From contig CAADUO010000009.1 in NCBI GenBank assembly GCA_900752215.1, positions 1-22,204 of the forward strand: DNA of 22,204 bases, written 5' to 3'. Each line of letters starts with the position of its first letter. Positions within the stretch are counted from its first letter, which is position 1. The notes beneath the pieces are model-generated. The model was not told the origin of the DNA. It saw only the letters and a list, made by a program, of their open reading frames with translations, and ran no database searches. This stretch comes from an uncultured Collinsella sp. Its GTDB lineage: Bacteria > Actinomycetota > Coriobacteriia > Coriobacteriales > Coriobacteriaceae. Made by a program: the position numbers and the translations under genes. Shown piece after piece: positions 1 to 7,544 of this stretch.

Positions 1-89
1 CTGGTCGCGCCCTTGAAGTTGAACGTCAGATTGTCCAAATGCGGCCCGCGCAGCGTCGACCGGTTACGGCGTTTGTAAAACGCCGTAAC
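1..89. other. Window edge downstream of queA, no assignable gene
   Basis: This stretch lies 3' of queA on the minus strand. The minus-strand frame that continues from queA stays open to the window edge, directly after the queA stop, with a plausible residue mix (Tyr-Lys-Arg-Arg, then Leu-Asp-Asn-Leu). There is no start codon or ribosome site that I can defend and no family I recognise. It could be the start of a gene cut by the edge, or non-coding. A long inverted repeat at 62-90 is listed separately. Confidence 0.3.
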
Positions 90-90
90 C
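62..90 (-). terminator. Perfect 13-bp inverted repeat abutting the queA stop
   Basis: GGTTACGGCGTTT (62-74) and AAACGCCGTAACC (78-90) are perfect complements around a 3-nt loop. The hairpin begins at the last base of the queA stop codon, so its position fits a transcription end or an mRNA 3' stabiliser. No run of U follows on either strand, so a classical intrinsic terminator is not shown. A protein-binding palindrome is the alternative. Confidence 0.45.
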
Positions 91-1307
91 TACAAAATGA
101 GCATCGCGTCGCCAAAGCTGAAGAAGCGATAACGTTCTTCGATGGCAGCGGCGTAGGCATCCATGATCTGGTCGCGGGTGGCAAGCGCGCTCACGAGCAT
201 CATGAGCGTGGAGCGCGGCACATGGAAGTTCGTGATCAGCGCATCGACCACGTGATAGGTCGAGCCGGGCATGAGGTAAAGCTGCGTCGTGGCGTTCTCG
301 CGCACCACGATGTCACCGCGGCCAAGCGTATCGGCCCCGTCCTCGCGGCCTTCAAAATAGTGCGCCGTCACGGCCGGATCGGACACCGGCGCGTCCGTGT
401 CAAACGCGCTCTCGAGCGAGCGCACCGCGGTAGTGCCGACGGCGATCACACGATGACCCTCGGCCTTGGCCTTATGCACGGCGTCGACAACCTCCTGCGA
501 CACGTGATAGCGCTCGGTGTGCATCACGTGCTGCGTGGGGTCGTCCTCCTCCACCAGACGGAAGGTATCGATACCCACCTCGAGCTCGACGGCGGCAAAC
601 TTCGCACCCTTGGCCTCGATAGCGGCCATGAGCTCGGGCGTAAAGTGCAGACCCGCCGTGGGAGCGGCAGCCGAGTGCTCCTCCTTCATGGCGTAGACGG
701 TCTGGTACTTCTCGGGATCGCCCTCGTAATCGGTAATGTAGGGCGGCAGCGGCACGTGACCGGCAGCATGGATGGCCTCGTCGAGCGTGCGCGGCTCGCC
801 AGCGGCGTTGCAACCGGCCGGCTCAAAGCGCACCAGACGGCCACCGCGGCTATCGGTGACAAAGTCGACGACCTCGGCCGTCAGCACCACGGGAGCCCCC
901 TCGGGTGCATGGGCGCCACCGGCGCGATACTCAATCTGAGCACCGGGCTTCAGGCGCTTGCCCGGCTTGACCAGGCACTCCCACACATGGCCGAGCGGAT
1001 CCACATCCTCGCGGCGCTTGAGCAGCAACGTCTCGACCACGCCGCCCGAGCCCGTCTTGCGACCGATAAGACGGGCCGGCATCACGCGCGTCTGGTTGAT
1101 GACGAGCACGTCGCCCGGCTCGATATAGTCGATGATGTCACGGAAGATGCGGTGCTCGACGGTGCCGCCATGCTCTAGCGGCGTTCCTGTCTCGGAGCCT
1201 TTGCGATCAACCACCAGCAGGCGGCAGGAGTCGCGCGGCTCGGCAGGCGCCTGGGCGATGAGCTCTTCGGGCAGGTTATAGTCAAAATCATCGGTACGCA
1301 TAGACAC
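90..1307 (-). CDS. queA: S-adenosylmethionine:tRNA ribosyltransferase-isomerase QueA
   Basis: Transfers and isomerises the ribosyl part of SAM onto preQ1 at position 34 of GUN-anticodon tRNAs, giving epoxyqueuosine; cytosolic. Family signatures are clear: an N-terminal FDYNLPEELIAQAP start, PTAGLHFTPEL, EVGIDTFRLVEEDD, HTERYHVS, GTTAVRSLESA and the C-terminal LITNFHVPRSTLMMLVSALA. At about 405 residues it is longer than the usual 340-360; the extra length sits in hydrophilic insertions near residues 30-50 and 110-190. The GTG at 1307 has AAGGAG eight bases upstream; the in-frame ATG at 1301 aligns better with E. coli QueA (MRVTDF) and is the alternative start. It lies beside queH, the next enzyme of the pathway. 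No tgt gene is visible in the window. Confidence 0.95.
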   Translation of the reverse strand: MSMRTDDFDYNLPEELIAQAPAEPRDSCRLLVVDRKGSETGTPLEHGGTVEHRIFRDIIDYIEPGDVLVINQTRVMPARLIGRKTGSGGVVETLLLKRREDVDPLGHVWECLVKPGKRLKPGAQIEYRAGGAHAPEGAPVVLTAEVVDFVTDSRGGRLVRFEPAGCNAAGEPRTLDEAIHAAGHVPLPPYITDYEGDPEKYQTVYAMKEEHSAAAPTAGLHFTPELMAAIEAKGAKFAAVELEVGIDTFRLVEEDDPTQHVMHTERYHVSQEVVDAVHKAKAEGHRVIAVGTTAVRSLESAFDTDAPVSDPAVTAHYFEGREDGADTLGRGDIVVRENATTQLYLMPGSTYHVVDALITNFHVPRSTLMMLVSALATRDQIMDAYAAAIEERYRFFSFGDAMLIL

Positions 1308-1371
1308 GTCGGATTCTCCTTATATAGCTAAAGTCCGCTCTACATCCTAGCAGGCTGACGTCCCAAGTGAA

Positions 1372-1947
1372 CTACTTTTTGGCGGCTTTGCGCTCGTCGC
1401 GGATGCGGGCGCGGTCCATGGCCGCCTCGACAGCCGAGAAGCGGCAACCACAGTAGTTCTGCCGATACATGCCAAGCTCGCGCGAACGGCGTGTCGCCTC
1501 GGGGTAATACGGGCGAAAATCGCGAATCACCGGGGTGAGCCCATGTGCCGCCGCCAAGCGCTCAAGCACGTCATTGCAGGTATCGAACAGCTGGTACGGC
1601 GAGACGGCGAGCGTCGTGCCCACAAACTCAAACCCGCGCTCCTGGGCCACGCGGCACGCCTCGGCCAAGCGCAGGGCATAGCACGCGCGACAGCGACGGG
1701 GCCGATCGGCACCCAGCGGTGCCACGCCGGTCTCCCAGCGACCGCGGTCCTCCCCTGCCTCGATGAGCTCGATGTCGCCATCGGCACACCACCGGCGCAG
1801 CTCGTCCAAGCGGCGCTGCCATTCATCGCGCGGTTGAATATTGGGGTTGGTCCAGCAAATCGTGGGCTCAAACCCCTCCTCGCGCAGCAGGCGAACCGGC
1901 TCAAGCGAGCATGGTGCACAGCACGCATGCAGCAACAACGGCTTCAT
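1372..1947 (-). CDS. queH: Epoxyqueuosine reductase QueH (DUF208)
   Basis: Reduces epoxyqueuosine in tRNA to queuosine; QueH is the iron-sulfur, cobalamin-independent replacement for QueG. The 191-residue protein has the family cysteine pattern: HACCAPCS at residues 7-14, CRACY at 86-90 and YCGC at 165-168, which supply metal/Fe-S ligands and the redox pair. The ATG at 1947 is preferred over upstream frames because GAGGAG lies six bases before it. The stop codon of the upstream DUF3267 gene forms the first bases of this ribosome site (TGAGGAG), so the two genes are probably translationally coupled. With queA just downstream, this is a small queuosine locus. The first and last pathway steps (preQ1 synthesis or salvage, Tgt) are not here. 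Confidence 0.93.
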   Translation of the reverse strand: MKPLLLHACCAPCSLEPVRLLREEGFEPTICWTNPNIQPRDEWQRRLDELRRWCADGDIELIEAGEDRGRWETGVAPLGADRPRRCRACYALRLAEACRVAQERGFEFVGTTLAVSPYQLFDTCNDVLERLAAAHGLTPVIRDFRPYYPEATRRSRELGMYRQNYCGCRFSAVEAAMDRARIRDERKAAKK

Positions 1948-1957
1948 CGACATCTCC

Positions 1958-2524
1958 TCACCCAAAAAAGCGCACGCCAAAGGACGTATCCTCGCAGGCG
2001 ACAATGCGGCGGTCGCGCAAAATGGTCCACACGTAATACCAGTCGCCTACACAGCCCGACAAATGCAAGCCGGCCGCCAGATAGCACAGCAGCGGATAGC
2101 CCGAAAACGCAAACCCCAGGGCAAACGCTGTCGTCACAACAACCGTCGGCGCCAGGCAAATCGCCATATACCGCCGGCGCGAATACACAATCCCCTCGGC
2201 GCAGGCATAGATCATCGCCGTCTCGCGATTCGCCCCAAAGGTCACCTTCGCGCCCGCAGGCGCCAGCAGCTTAAAAAACACACCGTGCACCAGCTCGTGC
2301 ACGGCGAACGACGCCGCAGAAATCGCAGCCAAGCCGACTATCCAGCCCACGACAGCCATCCAGCCGCCCGCGTCAGCCGCATCCAAGTCTGCAGGCCCGC
2401 CCAGCAGCATAAACACCGGCACCAGGCACACGGCAAACACGCCGACTACGACCATCCCCCACACGAAGCAAGCGTGCAGAAAATCCTCGTCCTCAAACGC
2501 ATGTATGTTGGAAATCTCATTCAT
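1958..2524 (-). CDS. DUF3267 family membrane zincin-like protein
   Basis: A 188-residue integral membrane protein with the putative zinc-peptidase motif HELVH at residues 76-80, placed at the end of a hydrophobic helix, as in the DUF3267 family. Hydrophobic segments lie near residues 18-42, 55-75, 118-140 and 142-160. A substrate is not known for this family. Its stop codon overlaps the queH ribosome site, so it is co-translated with queH, but the functional link is unclear. The ATG at 2524 has no convincing ribosome site; a TATCCT box eight bases upstream suggests a leaderless message. Shape and motif are seen; protease activity is inference. Confidence 0.8.
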   Translation of the reverse strand: MNEISNIHAFEDEDFLHACFVWGMVVVGVFAVCLVPVFMLLGGPADLDAADAGGWMAVVGWIVGLAAISAASFAVHELVHGVFFKLLAPAGAKVTFGANRETAMIYACAEGIVYSRRRYMAICLAPTVVVTTAFALGFAFSGYPLLCYLAAGLHLSGCVGDWYYVWTILRDRRIVACEDTSFGVRFFG

Positions 2525-2532
2525 AGCATCTT

Positions 2533-2538
2533 AGGATA
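2533..2538 (-). promoter_or_regulatory. Candidate -10 box for a leaderless DUF3267-queH message
   Basis: On the minus strand TATCCT fits the actinobacterial TAnnnT -10 pattern and ends eight bases before the ATG at 2524. No Shine-Dalgarno site lies in between. This spacing is what leaderless transcripts show. No good -35 was seen. Confidence 0.3.
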
Positions 2539-2564
2539 GCGCCCCTGCCACGCACCCGCCCGCA

Positions 2565-2575
2565 TGTGCGATAAT
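2565..2575 (+). promoter_or_regulatory. Candidate extended -10 promoter for the aaRS-like gene
   Basis: TGTGCGATAAT holds an extended -10 (TG-n-GATAAT, five of six matches to TATAAT). It would start RNA near 2582 and give a leader of about 75 nt. The same 11-mer occurs before degV on the other strand. No strong -35 was seen, as is common for extended -10 promoters. Confidence 0.4.
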
Positions 2576-2656
2576 GTCGAACGATATGCACGAATTGACC
2601 ACCGCGCCGCCGAGCCCCACGCCCGACTGCGCTCTCACCATATGCGAAGGAGTCCC

Positions 2657-4807
2657 ATGGCATCCAAATACTCCATGAACGACCGTCCCAGCTGGCCTCG
2701 CCGCGCCATCGTTACCGCCGGCGAGCCCTACGGCAACAAGGGTCTTCACTTTGGCCACGTTGGCGGCGTCTTTGTCCCTGCCGACTTCTTCGCCCGCTTC
2801 CTGCGCGACCGCCTGGGCCGCGAGAACGTTATCTTCACCTCGGGCACCGACTGCTATGGCTCGCCCATCATGGAGAGCTACCGCAAGCTCAAGGAGAACG
2901 AGGGCTACGACAAGTCCATTAGCGAGTATGTCGAGTCCAATCACTCCCGCCAGGCCGCGACCCTCAACAACTACAACATCAGCTGCGACATCTACGGCGG
3001 CTCGGGCCTTGAGCCGGCTGCGCAGATTCACAACGAGGTAACCGCCGAAATTATCAAGCGCCTGCACGAGCAGGGCACCATCTCCAAGCGCTCCACGCTG
3101 CAGTTCTACGATGCCAAGGCCGGCACGTTCCTCAACGGCCGCCAGGTGATCGGCCGCTGCCCCATCCAGGGCTGCAAGTCCGAGAAGGCCTATGCCGACG
3201 AGTGCGACCTGGGTCACCAGTTTGAGCCCGAGGAGCTCATCGCGCCCAAGAGCCAGCTCACCGGCGAGGTGCCCGAGCTGCGCCCGGTCGACAATCTCTA
3301 CTTCGACCTGCCGGCCTACCTCGACTTTATGAAGACCTATACCGCCAAGCTCGCCCAGAACCCGCAGGTTCGCTCCGTGGTCTCCAAGACTATGGAGGAG
3401 TGGCTGCTGCCGGCCCAGCTCTACATCCAGAACAAGTTCCGCGAGGCCTTCGATGCCGTCGAGGACCAGCTTCCTGAGCACACCGTGCTGGAGCCCGAGG
3501 GCAACAAGAGCAGCTTTACCGTCACCTTCCCCAGCTGGAAGGAGCGCGACAACGCCCACGCGGTGCTCGCCAACGGCGGCGTGCGCTTCCGCAGCGGCAA
3601 GGCGCTCGTGCCCTTCCGCATCACCGGCAACATCGACTGGGGCGTTCCGGTGCCCGAGGTCGATGGCGTCTCCGACGTCACCTGCTGGTGCTGGCCCGAG
3701 AGCCTGTGGGCGCCCATCAGCTATACGCGCACCGTGCTCGCGCGCGATGCCAAGGCCGCCGGCGTGACCGAGGGCGTCGCCGCCCAGGATGCCGCCCTCA
3801 TGGGCGAGCCCGCCGCCGATTCCACGCAAGTCCCCGCGCCCACCTACCAGCACAGCTCGCTCGACTGGCGCGACTGGTGGTGCTCGGACGACGCACAGAT
3901 CTACCAGTTCATCGGCCAGGACAACATCTACTTCTACTGCATCGCGCAGACCGCCATGTGGGAGGCCCTGGGCTGGAACCTCACGCAGAGCACCGTCAGC
4001 GCCTGCTACCACCTGCTCTACATGGGTAAAAAGGCCAGCTCGTCCTCGCAGACGCCTCCCCCGCCGGCAGACGACCTGCTCAACCACTACACCTGCGAGC
4101 AGATGCGCGCGCATTGGCTGTCGCTCGGCCTGTCCGAGAAACCGGTGAGCTTTAGCCCCAAGGCATATGACACGCGCGTGACCGGTAAGGATAAGGACGG
4201 CAACGAGGTACGCGCCTGCGATGACAAGCGCGTCATCGATCCGGCCCTTAAGGAGAGCGCCCTCTTGACCGGCGTGTTCAACCGCCTGGCCCGCAGCTGC
4301 TTCTACGGCGTCGCCGTCAAGGAGGGCGACGAGAGCCCCTATCGCAACGGTTGTATTCCGGCCGGTGCCGCCTCCGCCACCGTGGTCGAAGCCGCCCAGC
4401 AGGCAGTCCTCGCCTTTGAGCAGGCCATGTACAAGTTCGAGACGCACCGTGCGCTCGCCGTGTGCGACGACTACCTGCGCGCCGCCAACAAGCGTTGGAG
4501 CGATGCCTCCAAGGCCGCCAACAAGCTCGAGGGCGAACCGGCCAACGCCGCCATGAAGCAGGCCCTGGTCGATGCCTTTACCGAGCTGCGTGTGGCGACC
4601 GTGCTCATGCACGGCATCGTCCCGGCCGGCTGCGAGCTCATCTGTGAGTACTTCGACGTCGACCCGATCGCCTTCTTTAGCTGGGACAACATCTTTGCCT
4701 CCACGGACGAGTTTGTGGAGAGCTTGGGCGAGAAGCCCGGCGAGCACCGCGTGAAGCCGCTGCCCCCGCGCTTCGACTTCTTCAGCAAGCACGAGAGCCA
4801 GTACTAG
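2657..4807 (+). CDS. Methionyl-tRNA synthetase-like class I aaRS with altered KMSKS loop
   Basis: A 716-residue class I aminoacyl-tRNA synthetase core closest to MetRS. Visible family marks are HFGH at residues 31-34 (HIGH motif), TSGTDCYGSPI at 61-71, a zinc-knuckle insert starting CPIQGC at 168 and ending C-DLGH at 183-187, EELIAPKSQLTG at 192-202, YFDLPAYLDF at 215-224, and YQFIGQDNIYFY at 416-427. The KMSKS loop reads KKASSSS at 458-464, followed by a proline run; the second catalytic lysine is a serine. The fourth zinc ligand is His instead of Cys. The ATG at 2657 was chosen for GAAGGAG four bases upstream and because similarity begins there. It may be a divergent MetRS or a paralogue with another job; charging activity cannot be assumed. 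The RsmF-like gene follows 49 bases later. Confidence 0.85.
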   Translation: MASKYSMNDRPSWPRRAIVTAGEPYGNKGLHFGHVGGVFVPADFFARFLRDRLGRENVIFTSGTDCYGSPIMESYRKLKENEGYDKSISEYVESNHSRQAATLNNYNISCDIYGGSGLEPAAQIHNEVTAEIIKRLHEQGTISKRSTLQFYDAKAGTFLNGRQVIGRCPIQGCKSEKAYADECDLGHQFEPEELIAPKSQLTGEVPELRPVDNLYFDLPAYLDFMKTYTAKLAQNPQVRSVVSKTMEEWLLPAQLYIQNKFREAFDAVEDQLPEHTVLEPEGNKSSFTVTFPSWKERDNAHAVLANGGVRFRSGKALVPFRITGNIDWGVPVPEVDGVSDVTCWCWPESLWAPISYTRTVLARDAKAAGVTEGVAAQDAALMGEPAADSTQVPAPTYQHSSLDWRDWWCSDDAQIYQFIGQDNIYFYCIAQTAMWEALGWNLTQSTVSACYHLLYMGKKASSSSQTPPPPADDLLNHYTCEQMRAHWLSLGLSEKPVSFSPKAYDTRVTGKDKDGNEVRACDDKRVIDPALKESALLTGVFNRLARSCFYGVAVKEGDESPYRNGCIPAGAASATVVEAAQQAVLAFEQAMYKFETHRALAVCDDYLRAANKRWSDASKAANKLEGEPANAAMKQALVDAFTELRVATVLMHGIVPAGCELICEYFDVDPIAFFSWDNIFASTDEFVESLGEKPGEHRVKPLPPRFDFFSKHESQY

Positions 4808-4856
4808 GCAATCGCAACGCGCCCGGGAATGATTATTCTGGTGGAAGGAAAGACGG

Positions 4857-5960
4857 ATGTCCAAGCCGCGTCGTCGTAAGCAGAAAAAGCAGGTCAAGGC
4901 CGAGCTCAAGCTTAGGCAGTTTGCTGCTACCGAGCTTTCCGACCAGCTTGCCGCCCTTCCCTGCGCCGCCGACCTGCCGCGCTTTATGGTCGACACGGTC
5001 GCCGGCGCCTATGCGCCCACCGATGCCGAGCTCATGATCGAGGGCTTTGGTGCCGCGGCCACACGCCCGGTCACACTGCGCGCCAACACGCTCAAGGCAA
5101 CCGCCGAGGACATCGTTGCGGCGCTCGATGCCGCCGGCATCGCGCACCAAACCGTTACCTGGTATCCGGACGCCTTTATCCTGCCCGAGGCCCAGGTTTC
5201 CGATCTGTGGGATCTCGACATCTACCGCGACGGCAAGATCTATCTGCAGAGCCTGTCGTCCATGATGCCGCCTTTGGTGTTGGGCGCTCACGCCGGCGAG
5301 GACATCCTGGACATGTGCGCAGCCCCTGGCGGCAAGACGACGCAGATCGCCGCCCTCACCCAGGGCCAGGCACACCTCACCGCCTGCGAGATGAGCATTC
5401 CCCGCGCCGAGAAGCTCGAAGCCAACCTCCATCGCCAGGGTGCCAAAAACGTGCCCGTCATGCGCATCGACGCACGCGAGCTCGACGAGTTCTTCCGCTT
5501 CGATCGCATCCTGCTCGACGCCCCTTGCACCGGCACGGGCACCGTCATCAGCGGCAACGAGAAAAGCCTGCGCGGCCTGACCGAGCAGCTGCTGAGCAAG
5601 TGCGCCCGCTCGCAGCGCGCGCTTCTGGACCGCGCCATGGGAGCCCTCAAACCGGGCGGCACGCTCGTCTATTCCACTTGTTCAATCTTGCCGCAGGAAA
5701 ACGAGGACGCCCTGCAAGAGGCCCTCAACAAGCATATGGACTGCGAGCTCATCCCCCTCGACGGCACGCCGAGCGAAAGTGAAGCACGCCGCGCCCAGGA
5801 AGCTGGTGAGGAGCCGCGCATCGAGTCCAACGCCCTGACTGAGGCCATTGCCGCGGGTCAGGTATCGGCCATCGCCAACGGCCTGCCCGGCACGCTCACC
5901 ATTCCGCCTAGTCGCGACTTTGAGGGCTTCTACATTGCCCTGATCCGAAAACGCAGCTAG
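4857..5960 (+). CDS. RsmF/NSUN-type RNA (cytosine-5) methyltransferase
   Basis: A SAM-dependent methyltransferase that makes m5C in RNA, most likely 16S rRNA, by the NOL1/NOP2/Sun mechanism. Key parts are visible: the SAM loop DMCAAPGGK at residues 152-160, DAPCTGTG at 221-228 with the releasing Cys224, and the nucleophile Cys275 in STCS at 273-276. Residues 1-20 are strongly basic (KPRRRKQKK) and probably touch RNA. At 367 residues it is shorter than E. coli RsmF (about 480) and lacks the full C-terminal PUA-like part; residues 300-367 replace it. GGAAGGA lies seven bases before the ATG. The short gap to the aaRS-like gene suggests a shared transcript, joining two RNA-directed enzymes. Confidence 0.88.
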   Translation: MSKPRRRKQKKQVKAELKLRQFAATELSDQLAALPCAADLPRFMVDTVAGAYAPTDAELMIEGFGAAATRPVTLRANTLKATAEDIVAALDAAGIAHQTVTWYPDAFILPEAQVSDLWDLDIYRDGKIYLQSLSSMMPPLVLGAHAGEDILDMCAAPGGKTTQIAALTQGQAHLTACEMSIPRAEKLEANLHRQGAKNVPVMRIDARELDEFFRFDRILLDAPCTGTGTVISGNEKSLRGLTEQLLSKCARSQRALLDRAMGALKPGGTLVYSTCSILPQENEDALQEALNKHMDCELIPLDGTPSESEARRAQEAGEEPRIESNALTEAIAAGQVSAIANGLPGTLTIPPSRDFEGFYIALIRKRS

Positions 5961-5998
5961 CGCACGGATCCAAAACTCAACAAGCTATCTCTGTGCGC
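5960..5998. terminator. Possible bidirectional hairpin between convergent genes
   Basis: GCGCACGGA (5960-5968) can pair with TCTGTGCGC (5990-5998): nine base pairs with one G-U, loop 21 nt, followed on the plus strand by GTTTG. It sits between the convergent ends of the RsmF-like gene and the small membrane protein gene. The missing U run makes it a weak call. Confidence 0.35.
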
Positions 5999-6155
5999 GT
6001 TTGCCCTGCTGGTCGCGATGCTGTTTAAGCATCGCGCGCTCTTTGCGTTCGGCCTTTTTGCCCTTAATGGCCGTGACCACAAAGTAGATGACCGCGGCGG
6101 CTACGATTGCGCCCACGCATAGGCCAATCGAGCCCAACATTGCCGAAAATTCCAT
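5985..6155 (-). CDS. Small single-pass membrane protein (56 residues)
   Basis: A short minus-strand reading frame with all the marks of a real gene. The ATG at 6155 has GAGAGGTGG ending six bases upstream. The product begins MEFSAML, has one hydrophobic helix at about residues 7-30 (ending in YFVVTAI), and then a highly basic tail (KGKKAERKERAMLKQHR). The stop is TAG at 5985-5987. By the positive-inside rule the tail faces the cytoplasm. I do not recognise a family and no function is claimed; small proteins of this shape often regulate or scaffold membrane complexes. It runs convergent to the methyltransferase gene and divergent from the TIM-barrel gene. Confidence 0.7.
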   Translation of the reverse strand: MEFSAMLGSIGLCVGAIVAAAVIYFVVTAIKGKKAERKERAMLKQHRDQQGKRAQR

Positions 6156-6331
6156 ACCGCGCCACCTCTCTTTTAAACGGGACTTTCAAGATAGCACCTC
6201 GATACCCGCCACCACAGCTCCTTCACGTTCGCCGGCCCTTCGGTCTAACGGATGGCGCGGCGGGGAAAAATCAACTCGTCAAACGATTTAGCATTCGCTA
6301 TTCCGGCTACATCGCGCCGGCCGTCATCACA

Positions 6332-6337
6332 TAGAAT
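6332..6337 (+). promoter_or_regulatory. Candidate -10 box for a leaderless TIM-barrel gene message
   Basis: TAGAAT (five of six matches to TATAAT) ends nine bases before the ATG at 6347, and no clear Shine-Dalgarno site lies between. This suggests a leaderless or nearly leaderless transcript. The rest of the divergent gap, 6171-6331, shows no gene and no other element I can support. Confidence 0.35.
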
Positions 6338-6346
6338 CGAGCCTCC

Positions 6347-7438
6347 ATGGATACCCTCAACGATCTAAATGAGCGCGTCGACGCCTTCGTCGGCACCAGC
6401 TCCTTCGACACGCCTGCCGCGGCAAACGACCAAGCTCCCATCGATGTGCCCGCCGAGGTTCACGAGGACATCGTCGCCTCGGTCGATTTCTCCGAGGTTG
6501 AGCTCGCAGACGAGTTCACCGAGCCCCAGGTAGCAGTGACCCCCAACGGACTGCTCCCCATGGAGCCGCTGCCCATCGACGGGCGTTTGCGCAAGGCGGC
6601 CCTCCGCATGCCCGACGAGATCGAGGAGGCCAGCGGCTTTACGCTCTTCGGCCGTCGTATCAAATCGCTCATCTACACCACCGACGTGGCCGTCATCCGC
6701 AACTCCAATGCCGATGCTGTCTTTGCCGTTTACCCCTTCACGCCGCAGCCGGCCATTACGCAGGCGCTGCTGACCGTCGCCGAGTGCCCGGTCTTTGTAG
6801 GTGTGGGCGGCGGAACTACGACCGGTAAGCGCTCCGTGCAGATGGCAGCCGTCTCCGAGATGCAGGGCGCGGCGGGCTGCGTGGTCAACTCCCCCGCCAC
6901 TGCCGAGATGGTCGAGCACATCACCAACATCGCTGACATCCCTGTCATCGCCACGGTCGTTCGCTGCGACGACGATGCGCATGCCAAAGTGCGCGCCGGC
7001 GCCAAGATCCTCAACATCGCCGCCGGCAAAAACACGCCCCAGGTCCTACGCGAGCTGCGCGAGCACTATCCCAACCTGCCGCTCATCGCGCCGGGCGGCA
7101 AGACGCCCGAGAGCATCCGTGAGACCATCGCCGCCGGCGCCAACGCCATCATCTGGACGCCACCTTCGGCCCAGCAGCTACAGACCGACATGATGCAGCG
7201 TTATCGCAAGATGAAGGAAGACGCCACACCTGTCATCTCGCGCGACGATGTGCCCATTATCGACCAGGTCGCCGCCGCCGAGGTCAGCCAGGTCGAGAAC
7301 ATGAATCCCGATGTGCCGATTCCCGACGAAGTCATCGAGCGCGTCGCTTCGATCCACGAGCGCGTTGAGGAGCATCGCGCCAACCGCGGCCTCAAGCCGT
7401 CACTGCACGGCTTCTTCTTCCGCGGAAAGAAACGCTAG
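6347..7438 (+). CDS. TIM-barrel-like conserved protein, function unknown
   Basis: A 363-residue protein whose core (about residues 95-290) resembles a conserved family of short Firmicutes/Actinobacteria proteins often labelled simply hydrolase. Conserved-looking blocks are IKSLIYTTDVAVIRNSNADA at 105-124, VGVGGGTTTGKRS at 151-163, and the late glycine loop APGGKTPESI at 248-257 followed by ANAIIWTPPS at 265-274. The alternating hydrophobic strands and glycine turns look like a (beta/alpha)8 barrel with a phosphate-binding end. Unlike the short relatives as I recall them, this one has an acidic, probably disordered N-terminal extension (1-75) and a C-terminal extension (about 295-363) ending in GFFFRGKKR. 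No substrate or reaction can be named. It is transcribed alone and closed by the hairpin at 7443-7487. Confidence 0.75.
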   Translation: MDTLNDLNERVDAFVGTSSFDTPAAANDQAPIDVPAEVHEDIVASVDFSEVELADEFTEPQVAVTPNGLLPMEPLPIDGRLRKAALRMPDEIEEASGFTLFGRRIKSLIYTTDVAVIRNSNADAVFAVYPFTPQPAITQALLTVAECPVFVGVGGGTTTGKRSVQMAAVSEMQGAAGCVVNSPATAEMVEHITNIADIPVIATVVRCDDDAHAKVRAGAKILNIAAGKNTPQVLRELREHYPNLPLIAPGGKTPESIRETIAAGANAIIWTPPSAQQLQTDMMQRYRKMKEDATPVISRDDVPIIDQVAAAEVSQVENMNPDVPIPDEVIERVASIHERVEEHRANRGLKPSLHGFFFRGKKR

Positions 7439-7442
7439 CCGC

Positions 7443-7487
7443 AACAGCAAGGCCCGCCCCATAAACAACGGGACGGGCCTTGCTGTT
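7443..7487. terminator. Long bidirectional terminator hairpin
   Basis: AACAGCAAGGCCCGCCCC (7443-7460) pairs with GGGACGGGCCTTGCTGTT (7470-7487) over 18 positions with one C-A mismatch and a 9-nt loop. It sits between the convergent ends of the TIM-barrel gene and degV and can serve both. There is no separate U run; the U-rich 3' arm may act in its place. Confidence 0.75.
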
Positions 7488-7544
7488 ATCGAATGCCAGG
7501 AGGGACAGGCGCAGCGGTTAAAACTGTCAGCCAGCCCACGAACG

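Noticed and set aside
39..1178. 379-residue plus-strand frame opposite queA
   Set aside because: The queA motifs on the minus strand explain the open frame; no ribosome site or family on the plus strand.
2531..4996. 821-residue minus-strand frame opposite the MetRS-like gene
   Set aside because: The plus strand has clear aaRS motifs over the same DNA; the minus frame is His/Gly/Val-rich without motifs and runs across intergenic DNA.
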